A stretch of DNA of 64,000 nucleotides from Candidatus Pristimantibacillus lignocellulolyticus. GTDB taxonomy: Bacteria; Bacillota; Bacilli; Paenibacillales; Paenibacillaceae. A model generated the notes under the pieces. The model ran no database searches and was not told the origin of the DNA. It was given only the letters and a program-made list of their open reading frames with translations. The translations under genes and the position numbers were made by a program. Shown piece by piece: positions 15,732-24,833 of the stretch (the first letter of the stretch is position 1; each line of letters starts with the position of its first letter). The stretch spans positions 4,894,001-4,958,000 of the forward strand of contig CP097899.1 of assembly GCA_023639215.1 (NCBI GenBank), in the 5' to 3' direction.

Positions 15732-17549
15732 TTAATCTTCGTCGATCTTCAGAACCGCCATGAAAGCTTCTTGAGGCACTTCAACGCTACCTACTTGCTT
15801 CATACGTTTCTTACCTTCTTTTTGCTTCTCAAGCAATTTACGTTTACGGCTAATGTCACCACCGTAACATTTTGCAAGAACGTTTTTACGCATCGCTTTT
15901 ACTGTTTCACGAGCGATAATTTTCGTTCCAATCGAAGCTTGAATCGGCACTTCAAACATTTGTCTAGGAATAAGACCTTTTAGTTTTCCACAAATGATAC
16001 GACCACGATGGAATGCACGATCACGGTGAACGATGACAGATAACGCATCGACTTGTTCTCCATTCAACATAATATCCATCTTCACTAGATTAGAACGACG
16101 ATAGCCAGTAAGCTCATAGTCGAATGAAGCGTAGCCTTTTGTACCTGACTTCAATTGATCAAAGAAATCATATACTATTTCAGCTAGCGGCATTTCGTAA
16201 ATGATCGTTACTCGGTTTTCATCCAAATATTCCATATTAACAAACTCACCACGTTTGTTTTGACAAAGCTCCATAACTGTTCCAACATAATCATTTGGAA
16301 CAATGATACTCGCTTTAACATAAGGCTCTTCAACATAATCTAATTTTCCCACTTCTGGATAGTTAGAAGGATTGTCGATATTGAACTTCTCACCATTCGT
16401 TAAAGTGATTTGGTAAATAACGCTTGGTGCTGTTGTAATTAACGGAATATTGAACTCACGCTCAATACGTTCCTGAATGATTTCCATATGCAATAGACCA
16501 AGGAAACCACAACGGAATCCAAATCCAAGTGCTGTTGAAGATTCTGGTTCGTAACGTAATGATGCATCGTTAAGTTCAAGCTTCTCAAGCGCATCACGAA
16601 GATCATTATAATCTGTTGAATCAATCGGATATAGACCGCAGTATACCATCGGATTAATACGGCGGTAACCAGGCAATGCCTCAGGTGCAGGTTTAATTGC
16701 GTCAGTAATCGTATCACCGACACGAGTATCCTTCACATTTTTAATACCTGCTACAACAAATCCTACATCACCGACACGTAATTCATCAATTACTGTAGCT
16801 TTAGGAGCAAATACTCCAACTTCGATAACTTCAAATTCCGCTTTAGTTGCCATAAATCTGATTTTCTGACCTGCTTTAATGCTACCATCCATGACTCGAA
16901 CATATACGATAACACCTTTGTATGCATCATAATGCGAGTCAAAGATTAATGCTTTTAACGGTTGGTCAGGATCGCCTGTAGGTGCTGGTACTTTTTCAAC
17001 AACTTGTTCAAGTATCTCAACAATTCCGATACCTGCTTTTGCTGAAGCGAGTACAGCCTCACTAGCATCAATTCCGATAACATCCTCTACTTCTTGCCTA
17101 ACACGCTCAGGCTCTGCACTTGGCAAATCAATTTTGTTAATAACCGGAAGAATCTCAAGATTATTATCTAGTGCCAAATACACATTCGCCAAAGTTTGTG
17201 CTTCAATCCCTTGCGCCGCATCCACGACTAACAATGCCCCTTCACAAGCAGCTAAGCTACGTGAAACCTCATATGTAAAATCGACATGCCCTGGCGTATC
17301 AATGAGATTAAGAATGTAGTCTTCTCCATCTTTTGCACGATACGATAATCGAACGGATTGCAATTTAATTGTTATTCCGCGCTCACGCTCAAGATCCATA
17401 TTATCTAGAAACTGAGCTTGCATTTCACGGGAAGTTAACGAGCCCGTTACTTCTAATAAGCGGTCTGCTAATGTTGACTTACCATGGTCAATATGAGCAA
17501 TAATAGAAAAATTTCTAATTTTCTTCTGTCTTTCACGAACGTCGGTCAT
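15732..17549 (-). CDS. lepA: Elongation factor 4 (LepA)
   Basis: 605 residues. LepA is a ribosome-bound translational GTPase. The G domain has AHIDHGKS (about 18-25), DTPGHVDF (about 80-87) and NKID (about 134-137). Domain II, the EF-G-like domains III and V, and the LepA-specific C-terminus (RKRKLLEKQKEGKKRMK) are all present. I chose the ATG at 17549, 4 bases after GTGGGGG with MTDVRERQKKI as the usual N-terminus. The frame extends 5 codons upstream. It sits after the spoIIP cluster as in Bacillus. Confidence 0.97.
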   Translation of the reverse strand: MTDVRERQKKIRNFSIIAHIDHGKSTLADRLLEVTGSLTSREMQAQFLDNMDLERERGITIKLQSVRLSYRAKDGEDYILNLIDTPGHVDFTYEVSRSLAACEGALLVVDAAQGIEAQTLANVYLALDNNLEILPVINKIDLPSAEPERVRQEVEDVIGIDASEAVLASAKAGIGIVEILEQVVEKVPAPTGDPDQPLKALIFDSHYDAYKGVIVYVRVMDGSIKAGQKIRFMATKAEFEVIEVGVFAPKATVIDELRVGDVGFVVAGIKNVKDTRVGDTITDAIKPAPEALPGYRRINPMVYCGLYPIDSTDYNDLRDALEKLELNDASLRYEPESSTALGFGFRCGFLGLLHMEIIQERIEREFNIPLITTAPSVIYQITLTNGEKFNIDNPSNYPEVGKLDYVEEPYVKASIIVPNDYVGTVMELCQNKRGEFVNMEYLDENRVTIIYEMPLAEIVYDFFDQLKSGTKGYASFDYELTGYRRSNLVKMDIMLNGEQVDALSVIVHRDRAFHRGRIICGKLKGLIPRQMFEVPIQASIGTKIIARETVKAMRKNVLAKCYGGDISRKRKLLEKQKEGKKRMKQVGSVEVPQEAFMAVLKIDED

Positions 17550-17689
17550 GCCAAACCCCCACACAATCCTTGAATGAAATCAATCAACCTATTATAACAG
17601 TAAGAGTTGGGTACAGCAATGGACAAGGTTGAAAACTTTTCAAGCGATACTCAAATAGAGCATCGCTTGAACAAAAATATGATTTATTT

Positions 17690-17750
17690 AACATCTGTCG
17701 ACTATGCTACAGCGGCGTTACATCGTGATCACAAGTGATTGTTTTGAACT
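17690..17750 (+). repeat. Partial type B repeat (right-hand half)
   Basis: GTCGACTATGCTACAGCG, GTTACATCGTGATCACAAGTG and GATTGTTTTGAACT, a near-exact duplicate of the right end of the full copy at 17751-17938. Only the right half is left. Confidence 0.65.
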
Positions 17751-17938
17751 ACCTTCTAATAAAAGTTCAAAACATTTACTTGTCAGCTCCAAGAAGATGA
17801 CTCACAGCGAAAACGAGTAGCACAGCGTACGTTATTTAGTACGTGAGCACACGCAGGCTTTCGATGGGAGCCATATTCGATGTCGACTATGCTACAGCGC
17901 GTTACATCGTGATCACAAGTGATTGTTTTGAACTTCCC
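17751..17938 (-). repeat. Palindromic intergenic repeat, type B, copy 2
   Basis: Begins 4 bp after the stop of the gene ending at 17942. Inverted ends AGTTCAAAACAATCACTTGT and ACAAGTAAATGTTTTGAACT. The middle has a CGTACGTTATTTAGTACGTG stem-loop. It shares AGTTCAAAA ends, AGAAGATG, ATTCGATGTCGA and the GATNACGATG block with type A but has a different body. Confidence 0.7.
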
Positions 17939-17941
17939 CTA

Positions 17942-18382
17942 TTAATTTATGACTTTACTGAATAGCTGAGCGATATACTGCATCCCCGAACTAGAAGCAT
18001 TTTGCAACACACCAGAAGTTGTATCTGCGAGTCGATTAACAGCAGGTTGCTCTGCAGCTTCATTAAGTAGTAATTGAGATTGTAAATTTGTCTTTTCATT
18101 CTCCAAAGTCTGCTTCTTCAAGCGAGCAACCTCTTGTTCAAGTGCCACAATCTCTTGTTCAAGTGGCGAAAGTGAAGGATCTATCGTTACTGTTTCTGAG
18201 GATGAATTGGTTGTATTAGGCGCTTGATATGCGTCATTTGGTTGTAGTGCAACAGATTGTTGTGGGGACAACGGTCCATATACTCTCTCGATGCCAGTTG
18301 TAGTCATCTCCAACATATAAAGTACAATGATCGTCATCGCGCTTCCTACTAATAACCACTTCCAAGCTTTACCTCGAAACAT
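17942..18382 (-). CDS. Membrane-anchored protein at the yqxA position, unknown function
   Basis: 146 residues. N-terminal anchor WLLVGSAMTIIVLYMLEM (about 8-25), then a low-complexity Ser/Thr/Pro stretch and a short coiled coil (EQEIVALEQEVARLKKQTLENE). The chosen ATG (18382) follows AAAGGAAGAG. The frame extends nine codons upstream. It lies between spoIIP and lepA, the place of B. subtilis yqxA. I see no clear sequence match to YqxA, so only the position is shared. A role alongside SpoIIP in sporulation is inferred from context. Confidence 0.7.
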   Translation of the reverse strand: MFRGKAWKWLLVGSAMTIIVLYMLEMTTTGIERVYGPLSPQQSVALQPNDAYQAPNTTNSSSETVTIDPSLSPLEQEIVALEQEVARLKKQTLENEKTNLQSQLLLNEAAEQPAVNRLADTTSGVLQNASSSGMQYIAQLFSKVIN

Positions 18383-18429
18383 TTCGTTCACTCTTCCTTT
18401 CATTTTCAATTTAACAATTTATTGCGTTT

Positions 18430-19545
18430 CTATTGTTGTTTACTTTCTTCATATATTTCAGAAATAATTTCGGCAAGCACATCCGCTGTACGGTATGATT
18501 CTTCTAATGTATTCTCTACTCCACCAATCTCAATCAGTACATTTTGCTCTGCTAGAGATTGATTGTACTCTGCATTACCAGTAGTAGCAGTTTTCCCTAA
18601 TATACCTCGTGATAAACCTGGATAATTCTCTTCTATCTTCTCATTTATCTTTTTAGCAAATGCTTCGTTTTCTTTCCAATTCGTATTTCGTTGTCCAATA
18701 ACGAAATATACTTGTGCGTAACTGACTCCATCAATTTCTGCAGTTGTATATTTGCGCGCTTGTGAATCACGATGTAGATCAAAGAAAAACTTAAGATTTT
18801 CATTGCTAGCAATTGCTTCTTTTACAGTCTTTTTTGAATACTTGTAACTATAATTCCATTCGTAATTAGGTACAGTGGTTGGATAATCGGTAGTAGACAC
18901 CATTGCCCCCATGCCCCGTTTCTCAAGTTGTTGTGCCAATCGCTCTCCGACTAAAGTTATATTTTTCTCTTTGGAGCTAGCATTGCTTTCGCCTTCTTGA
19001 ATTTCACTATTCCATGACTCCCGATTATGAGTATGATAGATAAATACGATACTATCGTCACCCTTTACTGAAGCAACATCATTCGGCTTTGTCGTTGGTT
19101 CTAAAGGTACAATTTCATTAGATTCCTCACCATTTTTCGGCGTATTCCATTTATCTAGTAAGTCATTCATCTGCTGATGATCTAGTCCATCATCAATAGC
19201 GACTGTATTTGCACTACTTTTGCTTCCATCTAACAGTTGCTTAAATAACGATAGACCGAGTTGACCCAATGAAAGTGTTTGATCAGATTGATATGAAGCA
19301 TATAAGGGCAATTCCTCCGCTAGTATTCCTTGTACATATTGATTATCCACTTGAAGATTAAGTCCTGATTCTGTTTTCACATTAGCTTCAGCTAAATTCA
19401 CTCGAATTAACGCTCCCGCACCTATAACTACAACCGCAACCATAGTAACCAGTACCATAATTGTAAAACGTTTAGCATACTTCCATATTTCATTCAATTC
19501 ATTCCAATCTTGCTCATTGTGTGGAATTGTCATTCTTCTTTCCAA
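18430..19545 (-). CDS. spoIIP: Stage II sporulation protein P
   Basis: About 371 residues from a TTG start at 19545 (AAAGGGGAG just upstream). A GTG nine codons earlier and an ATG four codons later are alternatives. One membrane anchor (about residues 27-49) is followed by an extracytoplasmic amidase domain. FIYHTHNRESW carries the zinc/active-site histidine. The FFFDLHRDSQ and LIEIGGVENTLEES motifs complete the SpoIIP signature. With SpoIID and SpoIIM it thins septal peptidoglycan during engulfment. It is next to gpr, as in Bacillus. Confidence 0.93.
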   Translation of the reverse strand: MERRMTIPHNEQDWNELNEIWKYAKRFTIMVLVTMVAVVVIGAGALIRVNLAEANVKTESGLNLQVDNQYVQGILAEELPLYASYQSDQTLSLGQLGLSLFKQLLDGSKSSANTVAIDDGLDHQQMNDLLDKWNTPKNGEESNEIVPLEPTTKPNDVASVKGDDSIVFIYHTHNRESWNSEIQEGESNASSKEKNITLVGERLAQQLEKRGMGAMVSTTDYPTTVPNYEWNYSYKYSKKTVKEAIASNENLKFFFDLHRDSQARKYTTAEIDGVSYAQVYFVIGQRNTNWKENEAFAKKINEKIEENYPGLSRGILGKTATTGNAEYNQSLAEQNVLIEIGGVENTLEESYRTADVLAEIISEIYEESKQQ

Positions 19546-19689
19546 TGTGGGTCTCCCCTTTCTCTCTATCACTTGTCTAGTAATCTATTAATACTCTATG
19601 AAAATACGAAGAATAGTAGAACAATTTTTTATTTTATAGTTATAAGTTCGGTAGGCAGGTATTCAAATCGCAATTAACTCATGTAAAAT

Positions 19690-19736
19690 CAAAAAGCCAC
19701 TAGAAAAATAGCTTCGTGCTACCTTCTAGTGGCTTA
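19690..19736 (-). terminator. Terminator after gpr
   Basis: Leftward, AAGCCACTAGAAGGTAGC pairs with GCTA..TTCTAGTGGCTT, followed by TTTTGATTTT. Confidence 0.85.
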
Positions 19737-19798
19737 CATGTATAATTATTTCACTTCGTTACAAAATCCGCCGTTTAAGTTTCAACTTTACCTTTACA

Positions 19799-20803
19799 TT
19801 AATGCGTGTAGGCAGCTACATTACTTGTATCAATGGCCTCATGTAATGCAGCATTCAATCCACTTGCAATAATATTACCAATGTCTTCTATAAACTCATC
19901 AATTTCTTTCGGTGTCACGAGCATATTATGTCCAATTGGGTCTAGTACTTCTTTTACAAATGTTAAACGTTCCTGTTCGCTCATCTTGTTCAACAATCCA
20001 AAAATCCGATCATTATCCCCATCTTCTTTTGATAGGTGATTGCGCATTAGATCAATCGTATTGTTCACAATTGTCGCTGCATAAAGTACCGTTGGCACTC
20101 CAATCGCAATCGTTTTAACGCCTAAACTTTCGAAAGTCAGACCTTTGCGTTTATTTCCGATACCTGATCCAGGATGAATACCAGTATCTGCGATTTGTAT
20201 CGTTGTGTTTACACGTTCAATTGATTTAGAAGCAAGGGCATCGATTGCGATAACTAGATCAGGTTGAGATTGATCCACAATACCTTTCACGATTTCACTT
20301 GACTCGATTCCAGTAATGCCTAACACTCCAGGGGAAACCGCACTTACTGGTCGATACCCAGGTGCTACATCATTAGGCATTAACTCAAAGAAATGCCTTG
20401 TCACCATAACATTTTCTACAACGATTGGTCCAAGTGCATCAGGTGTTACATTCCAGTTGCCTAAACCTACAATAAGTATTTTTGCATCTTTGGGAATTTC
20501 TAAACGAACAAGAAATTGCTCAAATTCTTTAGCCATAGCTGTTGCTACTCTATCCTGTAACTTTGTATCTCCATTACGCAATTCAGGCACTTCAAGAGTG
20601 ACATAGTGACCAATCATTTTACCTATAGCATTAGAACCGGCTTGATCTTGGACATGATGCCTAGTAATCTTAATTCCATTATCACCCGCAGTTTCCATTG
20701 CAACGCCTGCTATTGTGCCCCCACTTAGTTCCACTGCCATCTCAACGGCTTCTAAGGCAAGATCAGTTCGAACATTATATTGTTGCATATCAATTGAAGT
20801 CAT
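19799..20803 (-). CDS. gpr: Germination protease Gpr
   Basis: 334 residues. Gpr is the A25-family endoprotease that degrades small acid-soluble spore proteins on germination. It is made as a zymogen in the forespore. The N-terminal NVRTDLALEA segment matches the known processing/cleavage region (EVRTDLA-like). The body has LIVGLGNWNVTPDALGP, SPGVLGITGIES and ALASKSIERVNTTIQIADTGIHPGSGIGNKR, all characteristic. It starts the leftward spoIIP cluster, divergent from rpsT. A terminator follows its stop, so it may be mono-cistronic. Confidence 0.97.
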   Translation of the reverse strand: MTSIDMQQYNVRTDLALEAVEMAVELSGGTIAGVAMETAGDNGIKITRHHVQDQAGSNAIGKMIGHYVTLEVPELRNGDTKLQDRVATAMAKEFEQFLVRLEIPKDAKILIVGLGNWNVTPDALGPIVVENVMVTRHFFELMPNDVAPGYRPVSAVSPGVLGITGIESSEIVKGIVDQSQPDLVIAIDALASKSIERVNTTIQIADTGIHPGSGIGNKRKGLTFESLGVKTIAIGVPTVLYAATIVNNTIDLMRNHLSKEDGDNDRIFGLLNKMSEQERLTFVKEVLDPIGHNMLVTPKEIDEFIEDIGNIIASGLNAALHEAIDTSNVAAYTH

Positions 20804-20899
20804 TATTTTCCCACCTTCTCATCACGTTGTAACCATATTGTTAGCGATATATATTCATTTCATGCAATATTGATTTTATTGATTAAAACCGCTCTGCTA

Positions 20900-20928
20900 T
20901 TGCTTTTTAATGTGCATCATGATAATAT
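20900..20928 (+). promoter_or_regulatory. Candidate rpsT promoter
   Basis: TTGCTT, 17 bp, TAATAT, about 65 bp before the rpsT start. Only the spacing and rough matches support it. Confidence 0.5.
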
Positions 20929-20992
20929 ATTTTAAGTTGTGTTGATAAGGTTTCTGGAAAGAAACGCTTGACTAGTCTAGGAGGTGAATTCC

Positions 20993-21265
20993 ATGCCAAA
21001 CATTAAATCCGCTATCAAACGTGTTAAAACGAATGAAAAACGTCGTGCTTTGAACGCTTCTCAACGTTCTGCTCTTCGTTCTGCAGTTAAAGTTGCTGAT
21101 GTAGCAATTGCAGGCACTGATGTTGAAGTAGCTAAATCTGCTTTGATCAATGCTTCAAAAAAATTGGACAAGGCTGTAACTAAAGGCCTAATTCATAAAA
21201 ATGCTGCTGCTCGTAAAAAATCTCGTCTTGCTAAAAAACTTAACGCTCTTAGCGCTCAAGCATAA
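20993..21265 (+). CDS. rpsT: 30S ribosomal protein S20
   Basis: 90 residues, basic, all-helical 16S rRNA-binding protein. It starts PNIKSAIKRVKTNEKRR after the initiator and has the conserved NKAARRKSRLAKKLN-type end (HKNAAARKKSRLAKKLNAL). The start at 20993 follows AGGAGGTG. An in-frame ATG three codons earlier overlaps that site. It is single-gene, with its own promoter candidate and terminator, divergent from gpr and convergent with holA, the usual Bacillota arrangement. Confidence 0.98.
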   Translation: MPNIKSAIKRVKTNEKRRALNASQRSALRSAVKVADVAIAGTDVEVAKSALINASKKLDKAVTKGLIHKNAAARKKSRLAKKLNALSAQA

Positions 21266-21279
21266 TAGCCGATGAACGA

Positions 21280-21315
21280 TAAAATCCTCACCTTTTTCAA
21301 GGAGAGGATTTTTTT
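21280..21315 (+). terminator. rpsT terminator
   Basis: AAAATCCTC pairs with GAGGATTTT with CCTTTTTCAAGG as an inner stem-loop, then TTTT. Confidence 0.85.
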
Positions 21316-21339
21316 ATGTTTATTTTTAGTTGTTTATCA

Positions 21340-21415
21340 CAAAACTATAAAACAAAACCCAGCAATGTGTACGGGGCGAGTACACAAGCGATCAAAGCAC
21401 GAAGCTTCCAATAAT
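21340..21415 (+). repeat. Accessory module attached to type A repeat, second copy
   Basis: AAAACCCAGCAATGTGTACGG, GAGTACACAAGCG and CTTCCAATAATG, matching 11711-11799 in order and spacing, directly before a type A repeat. Confidence 0.55.
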
Positions 21416-21587
21416 GGTTCAAAAAGTGGGCTTTCAGAACCGAGAAGATGACGCGCTACTTGAGGAAGGAGGAAGCGCCAGTGTACGTTATTGGTACACG
21501 CGACCCGGACTTCCCAAGTTCGCTTCATATTCGATGTCGATTATGTTACGAAGCCAATCACCGTTATCAAAGCCCGCTTTTTGAACT
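21416..21587 (-). repeat. Palindromic intergenic repeat, type A, copy 3
   Basis: Starts 4 bp after the holA stop. Leftward ends are AGTTCAAAAAGCGGGCTTTG and AAAGCCCACTTTTTGAACC, with TAACGGTGATTGG and ATCGACATCGAATATGAAGCG inside and a GTGTACCAATAACGTACAC hairpin. This is the best preserved copy and could serve as the family reference. Confidence 0.8.
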
Positions 21588-21590
21588 ACC

Positions 21591-22637
21591 TTAATGAGAG
21601 AATTGCATTCGATATGTACTTCCTAGTGACAGTATATACAACTCTAACCCCAGCGCTTTATCGATTTGACCTGTTTTCATACCATAATCTAGATCAGCCA
21701 ATGAACTTAATAATAGTGCTAATTGCTTGATTTCATAATGTCTTGCTTTTTCTGCAGCAAGCTTCACACTATAAGGATGCGCACCAAGAATACCTGCCAT
21801 TTGCTGAGGGCTGTAGTGATGTTGTTCGAGTTCTTTAATCTGTAGCATCATCCGCAATTGACGTGCGATAAGTGCTACTAGTTTTATTGGCTCTTCTTTC
21901 CTAACTAATAGTTCACGATACATAGAAAGTGCTGTCGTTAACTTAATATTGACGATAGCATCTACTAGTGCGAAGACATCCTCTTCTACAGTAGTTGTAG
22001 TCAACTGTGCAACTAATTCCTCTGTAATCTTCCCACCATCACCAACATGCAAACAAAGCTTGTTCAGTTCTTGTGAAAGTTGCTGCATAGATACACCAAC
22101 GCGACTAATAAGTAGCTCTGCACCTTCAACTTGCAAAGATCTTCCTTGATCGCTTGCTAGTTTAGTTAGCCACTGTTTCAATTGATTGTGATCTAGCTCC
22201 GGAAAATGAACAACGCAACGTCTTTCTTTCATCTGTTTAACTAGCTTTTTACGTTCATCTAATTTTTCTGCATACACTGCAAAAATAATGATAGAACTCT
22301 CAAGTGGATACTCCATATACTTCATTAAGGAGTCAGTAAGATGTTCTACCTTGTTACTCTCTTTAGCAGCTGCACACATAATTGAACTATCTCTGACAAT
22401 AATTAATTTTTTATCAAGAAAGAATGAAGGTGACTCCGCTTCAAGCACAATTTCTTCCAATGGTGTCTCAGACGTATCAAACTTAATTATCCCCATGCCT
22501 TGTTCTTCATCAGTAAACACTTTGTTCTTAACTAGATCTATAAATTGTTCCATCCGATAACGATCTTTTCCGTATACAACATAAAATGGCTTGAAATAAC
22601 CATTTTGAACATCTTTTATCACATCTCTTGCTTCCAT
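21591..22637 (-). CDS. holA: DNA polymerase III subunit delta
   Basis: 348 residues. HolA opens the beta clamp during loading. The N-terminal part starts MEARDVIKDVQNGYFKPFYVVYGKDRYRMEQFI, with FILYGxD-like VVYGKD as the degenerate nucleotide-fold motif. The middle AAA-like region has LDERKKLVKQMKE. The C-terminal collar domain ends KTGQIDKALGLELYILSL, a strong family signature. It is convergent with rpsT, as is usual. The last codon is followed almost at once by a palindromic repeat. Confidence 0.93.
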   Translation of the reverse strand: MEARDVIKDVQNGYFKPFYVVYGKDRYRMEQFIDLVKNKVFTDEEQGMGIIKFDTSETPLEEIVLEAESPSFFLDKKLIIVRDSSIMCAAAKESNKVEHLTDSLMKYMEYPLESSIIIFAVYAEKLDERKKLVKQMKERRCVVHFPELDHNQLKQWLTKLASDQGRSLQVEGAELLISRVGVSMQQLSQELNKLCLHVGDGGKITEELVAQLTTTTVEEDVFALVDAIVNIKLTTALSMYRELLVRKEEPIKLVALIARQLRMMLQIKELEQHHYSPQQMAGILGAHPYSVKLAAEKARHYEIKQLALLLSSLADLDYGMKTGQIDKALGLELYILSLGSTYRMQFSH

Positions 22638-22855
22638 CTTACCACCACCTGAATGATCTCATCTACTTATAGAGGTTGTTTGGTTTTAACGACACAAAGT
22701 GTAACACTGTCTTACTAAAAGTGCAATAATTGTTCTATTTCTATACATTAGTATTTTCATCTTTTTAGCTACTAAGTAAGCTAAGTGTCGTTTGTTCCCG
22801 TTCAATTAGGTATAATGGAAGTTAGCCATTCATTATATACATTGGAGGAATTGAT

Positions 22856-23617
22856 TTGCATACTAAACAGAGTCTAATGAAACAGCTTGAAAGTGCAGCA
22901 ATTAATAAATATGGTACTATTCTAATGCACTCCTCGATGAAGAGCATCGGTGACGTTGAAGGCGGTGCAGATACCGTCTTGGATGCACTATCACAATATA
23001 TGCAAGAAGGGCTATTAGTTTTGCCGACACACACTTGGTCATATATAAAAACGGATAACCCTAAGTTCTATGTAGAATCCTCTCCAGTATGTGTAGGTAT
23101 TCTACCTGAACTGTTTCGAAATCGTGAAGGCGTGCAACGCTCACTCCATCCGACGCATTCTGTCGCTGCTTTAGGTCAAGATGCTGCTTCATTCATAGCA
23201 GGTGCCGAGATGTTCGATACACCTTGTCATCGTGAATCGGTATGGGGGAAACTGTTAGATCGGAAAGCTCAGATACTTTTAGTAGGTGTTGACCAAAGGA
23301 GAAATACATTTATTCACGGAATAGAGGAATGGATCGACATACCAGGTAGACTGACAGATGATCATCAGAAGCTATATACCATTCTACCTGATGGAACGGA
23401 AATAGAGGTACCGTCTCGTAGACACCATGGCTTATCTTGGTCAGAGCATTTTTGGAAGGTAGAAAAACTTCTTGAGCAGCAAGGTGCCATTTACAAAGCA
23501 CCATTTGGTGATGCCGTTACGTGGGTATGCGACACTGTAAAATTAACTGATATTCTGACAGCTATGCTGCTACAAAACCCAGATTTATTTTCAGATAACG
23601 AGCCTCTACAAGTTTAA
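22856..23617 (+). CDS. AAC(3)-family N-acetyltransferase
   Basis: 253 residues from a TTG start with TTGGAGGAA in front. It matches the Antibiotic_NAT family (PF02522): ILMHSSMKSIGDVEGGADTVLDAL, VLPTHTWSY, SLHPTHSVAALG with the catalytic-type histidine, and a C-terminal WSEHFWKVEKLLEQ. Family members include aminoglycoside 3-N-acetyltransferases. Many chromosomal relatives such as B. subtilis YokD have no proven resistance role. Resistance is therefore not asserted. A TATAAT at 22811-22816 is the likely -10 of its promoter. It stands alone, divergent from holA. Confidence 0.88.
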   Translation: MHTKQSLMKQLESAAINKYGTILMHSSMKSIGDVEGGADTVLDALSQYMQEGLLVLPTHTWSYIKTDNPKFYVESSPVCVGILPELFRNREGVQRSLHPTHSVAALGQDAASFIAGAEMFDTPCHRESVWGKLLDRKAQILLVGVDQRRNTFIHGIEEWIDIPGRLTDDHQKLYTILPDGTEIEVPSRRHHGLSWSEHFWKVEKLLEQQGAIYKAPFGDAVTWVCDTVKLTDILTAMLLQNPDLFSDNEPLQV

Positions 23618-23708
23618 TTTGCAATCTATAACATTGAAGTACTGTTGTTTACCATTACACCTTGCAGATCATTAATCTAAAGCAAGGGTTATGAAAGGAT
23701 AATCTAAA

Positions 23709-24761
23709 ATGCAAAACCTTCAACTTGGACCTTTAGTATTGAATATGGACTTGCTTATATACTTGCTTGCGGGAATAACTGGTGTTCTTGCCGTACGACT
23801 TAGGAGCAGAGGACAATTAGATAAGGAACAATTATTGTCATATGCATGGAATACCATAATCATATGGATGATCATCTGGAAGGCTAGCCTTCTTCTCTTC
23901 GATCCAATGAGCGTCATTAGTTATCCACAAGCACTTCTTTTCTTTGATGGGGGTTCTAAAGGCTTCTGGCTTGCTACTGTAGTTGCAATTAGTTATATTA
24001 GCTATCGATACAAAGGTAAACTAGGAAATTATGAGGCAGCTGCCTTCATAGTAATCATGCTTTCGGGATGGACATTGATCTTTAGTGGTGCACAGATTTT
24101 ATTAACTAGCTCTACTCAGCTCATTCATTATGTAACATTACTGCTCTCTTTTGTAGTGCTACTTTTATTACAAAATCCAACCCGAAAAGTAACCATTCGT
24201 TATACCGTTCAACTGCTATCAATTGCCTTTGTCATTGGTCTCATAGGTAGTATGGTACATGATCAGATACAAGAAGGAATATTCTCAGCTAGAACTTCCA
24301 CTCAACTTGTAGATGAGGAGAACCAAGCAGTCATTGGTATTCGTAATGGACAGAGCGCTCCAAACTTTCAACTTATGGACCTACATGGAAATTCTGTGAA
24401 TTTGGCCGATTATCGAGGGCAAAAGGTAATCATTAATTTCTGGACTACGTGGTGTCGTGTTTGTAAAGCAGAAATGCCACATGTAGAAAAGCTATACGAG
24501 CATTATAAGAATGAAAATGTTGCAATACTTTCTGTAAATGTAACGAGTCAAGAAAGTAATGCAGGTGATGTTGAGCAATATGTGGAAGAGCGATTACTAA
24601 GTTTTCCTATTATTATGGATGAAATAGGATCGGTCAGCAAGCAGTATAAAGTAGCCGCTTATCCTACAACATTTATTTTGGATGAAGCGGGAATTATTCG
24701 AAAACAACAAGTAGGCGCTATTAGCTTCGAAAGTATGAAGAACGCTATCCAAGATATTTAA
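23709..24761 (+). CDS. Polytopic membrane protein with C-terminal TlpA-type thioredoxin domain
   Basis: 350 residues. Residues 1-185 hold about six membrane helices resembling a prolipoprotein-transferase-like or CcdA-like transport module, but I do not recognise a specific family. Residues 210-350 form a redoxin domain: APNFQLMDLHGNSVNLADYRGQKVIINFWTTWC, with the redox pair C249-R-V-C252 and the cis-proline region AAYPTTF. It is expected to handle thiol-disulfide exchange on the outer face of the membrane. The fusion of a membrane module to TlpA is seen in other Bacillota. The specific electron partner is unknown. Confidence 0.85.
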   Translation: MQNLQLGPLVLNMDLLIYLLAGITGVLAVRLRSRGQLDKEQLLSYAWNTIIIWMIIWKASLLLFDPMSVISYPQALLFFDGGSKGFWLATVVAISYISYRYKGKLGNYEAAAFIVIMLSGWTLIFSGAQILLTSSTQLIHYVTLLLSFVVLLLLQNPTRKVTIRYTVQLLSIAFVIGLIGSMVHDQIQEGIFSARTSTQLVDEENQAVIGIRNGQSAPNFQLMDLHGNSVNLADYRGQKVIINFWTTWCRVCKAEMPHVEKLYEHYKNENVAILSVNVTSQESNAGDVEQYVEERLLSFPIIMDEIGSVSKQYKVAAYPTTFILDEAGIIRKQQVGAISFESMKNAIQDI

Positions 24762-24833
24762 AACTAAAGTGCTATTCTGCAAGGTCTACTGCCTTACAGG
24801 ATAGCACTTCTTCAAGTATTACTCCTTCTCATA

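Noticed and set aside
21337..21528. Leftward frame of 63 codons after rpsT
   Set aside because: It spans the accessory module and type A repeat, with no ribosome-binding site.
22856..23617. Calling the AAC(3)-family gene an aminoglycoside resistance determinant
   Set aside because: The family includes many chromosomal enzymes without resistance activity, and nothing in the context (integron, transposon, promoter capture) points to resistance.
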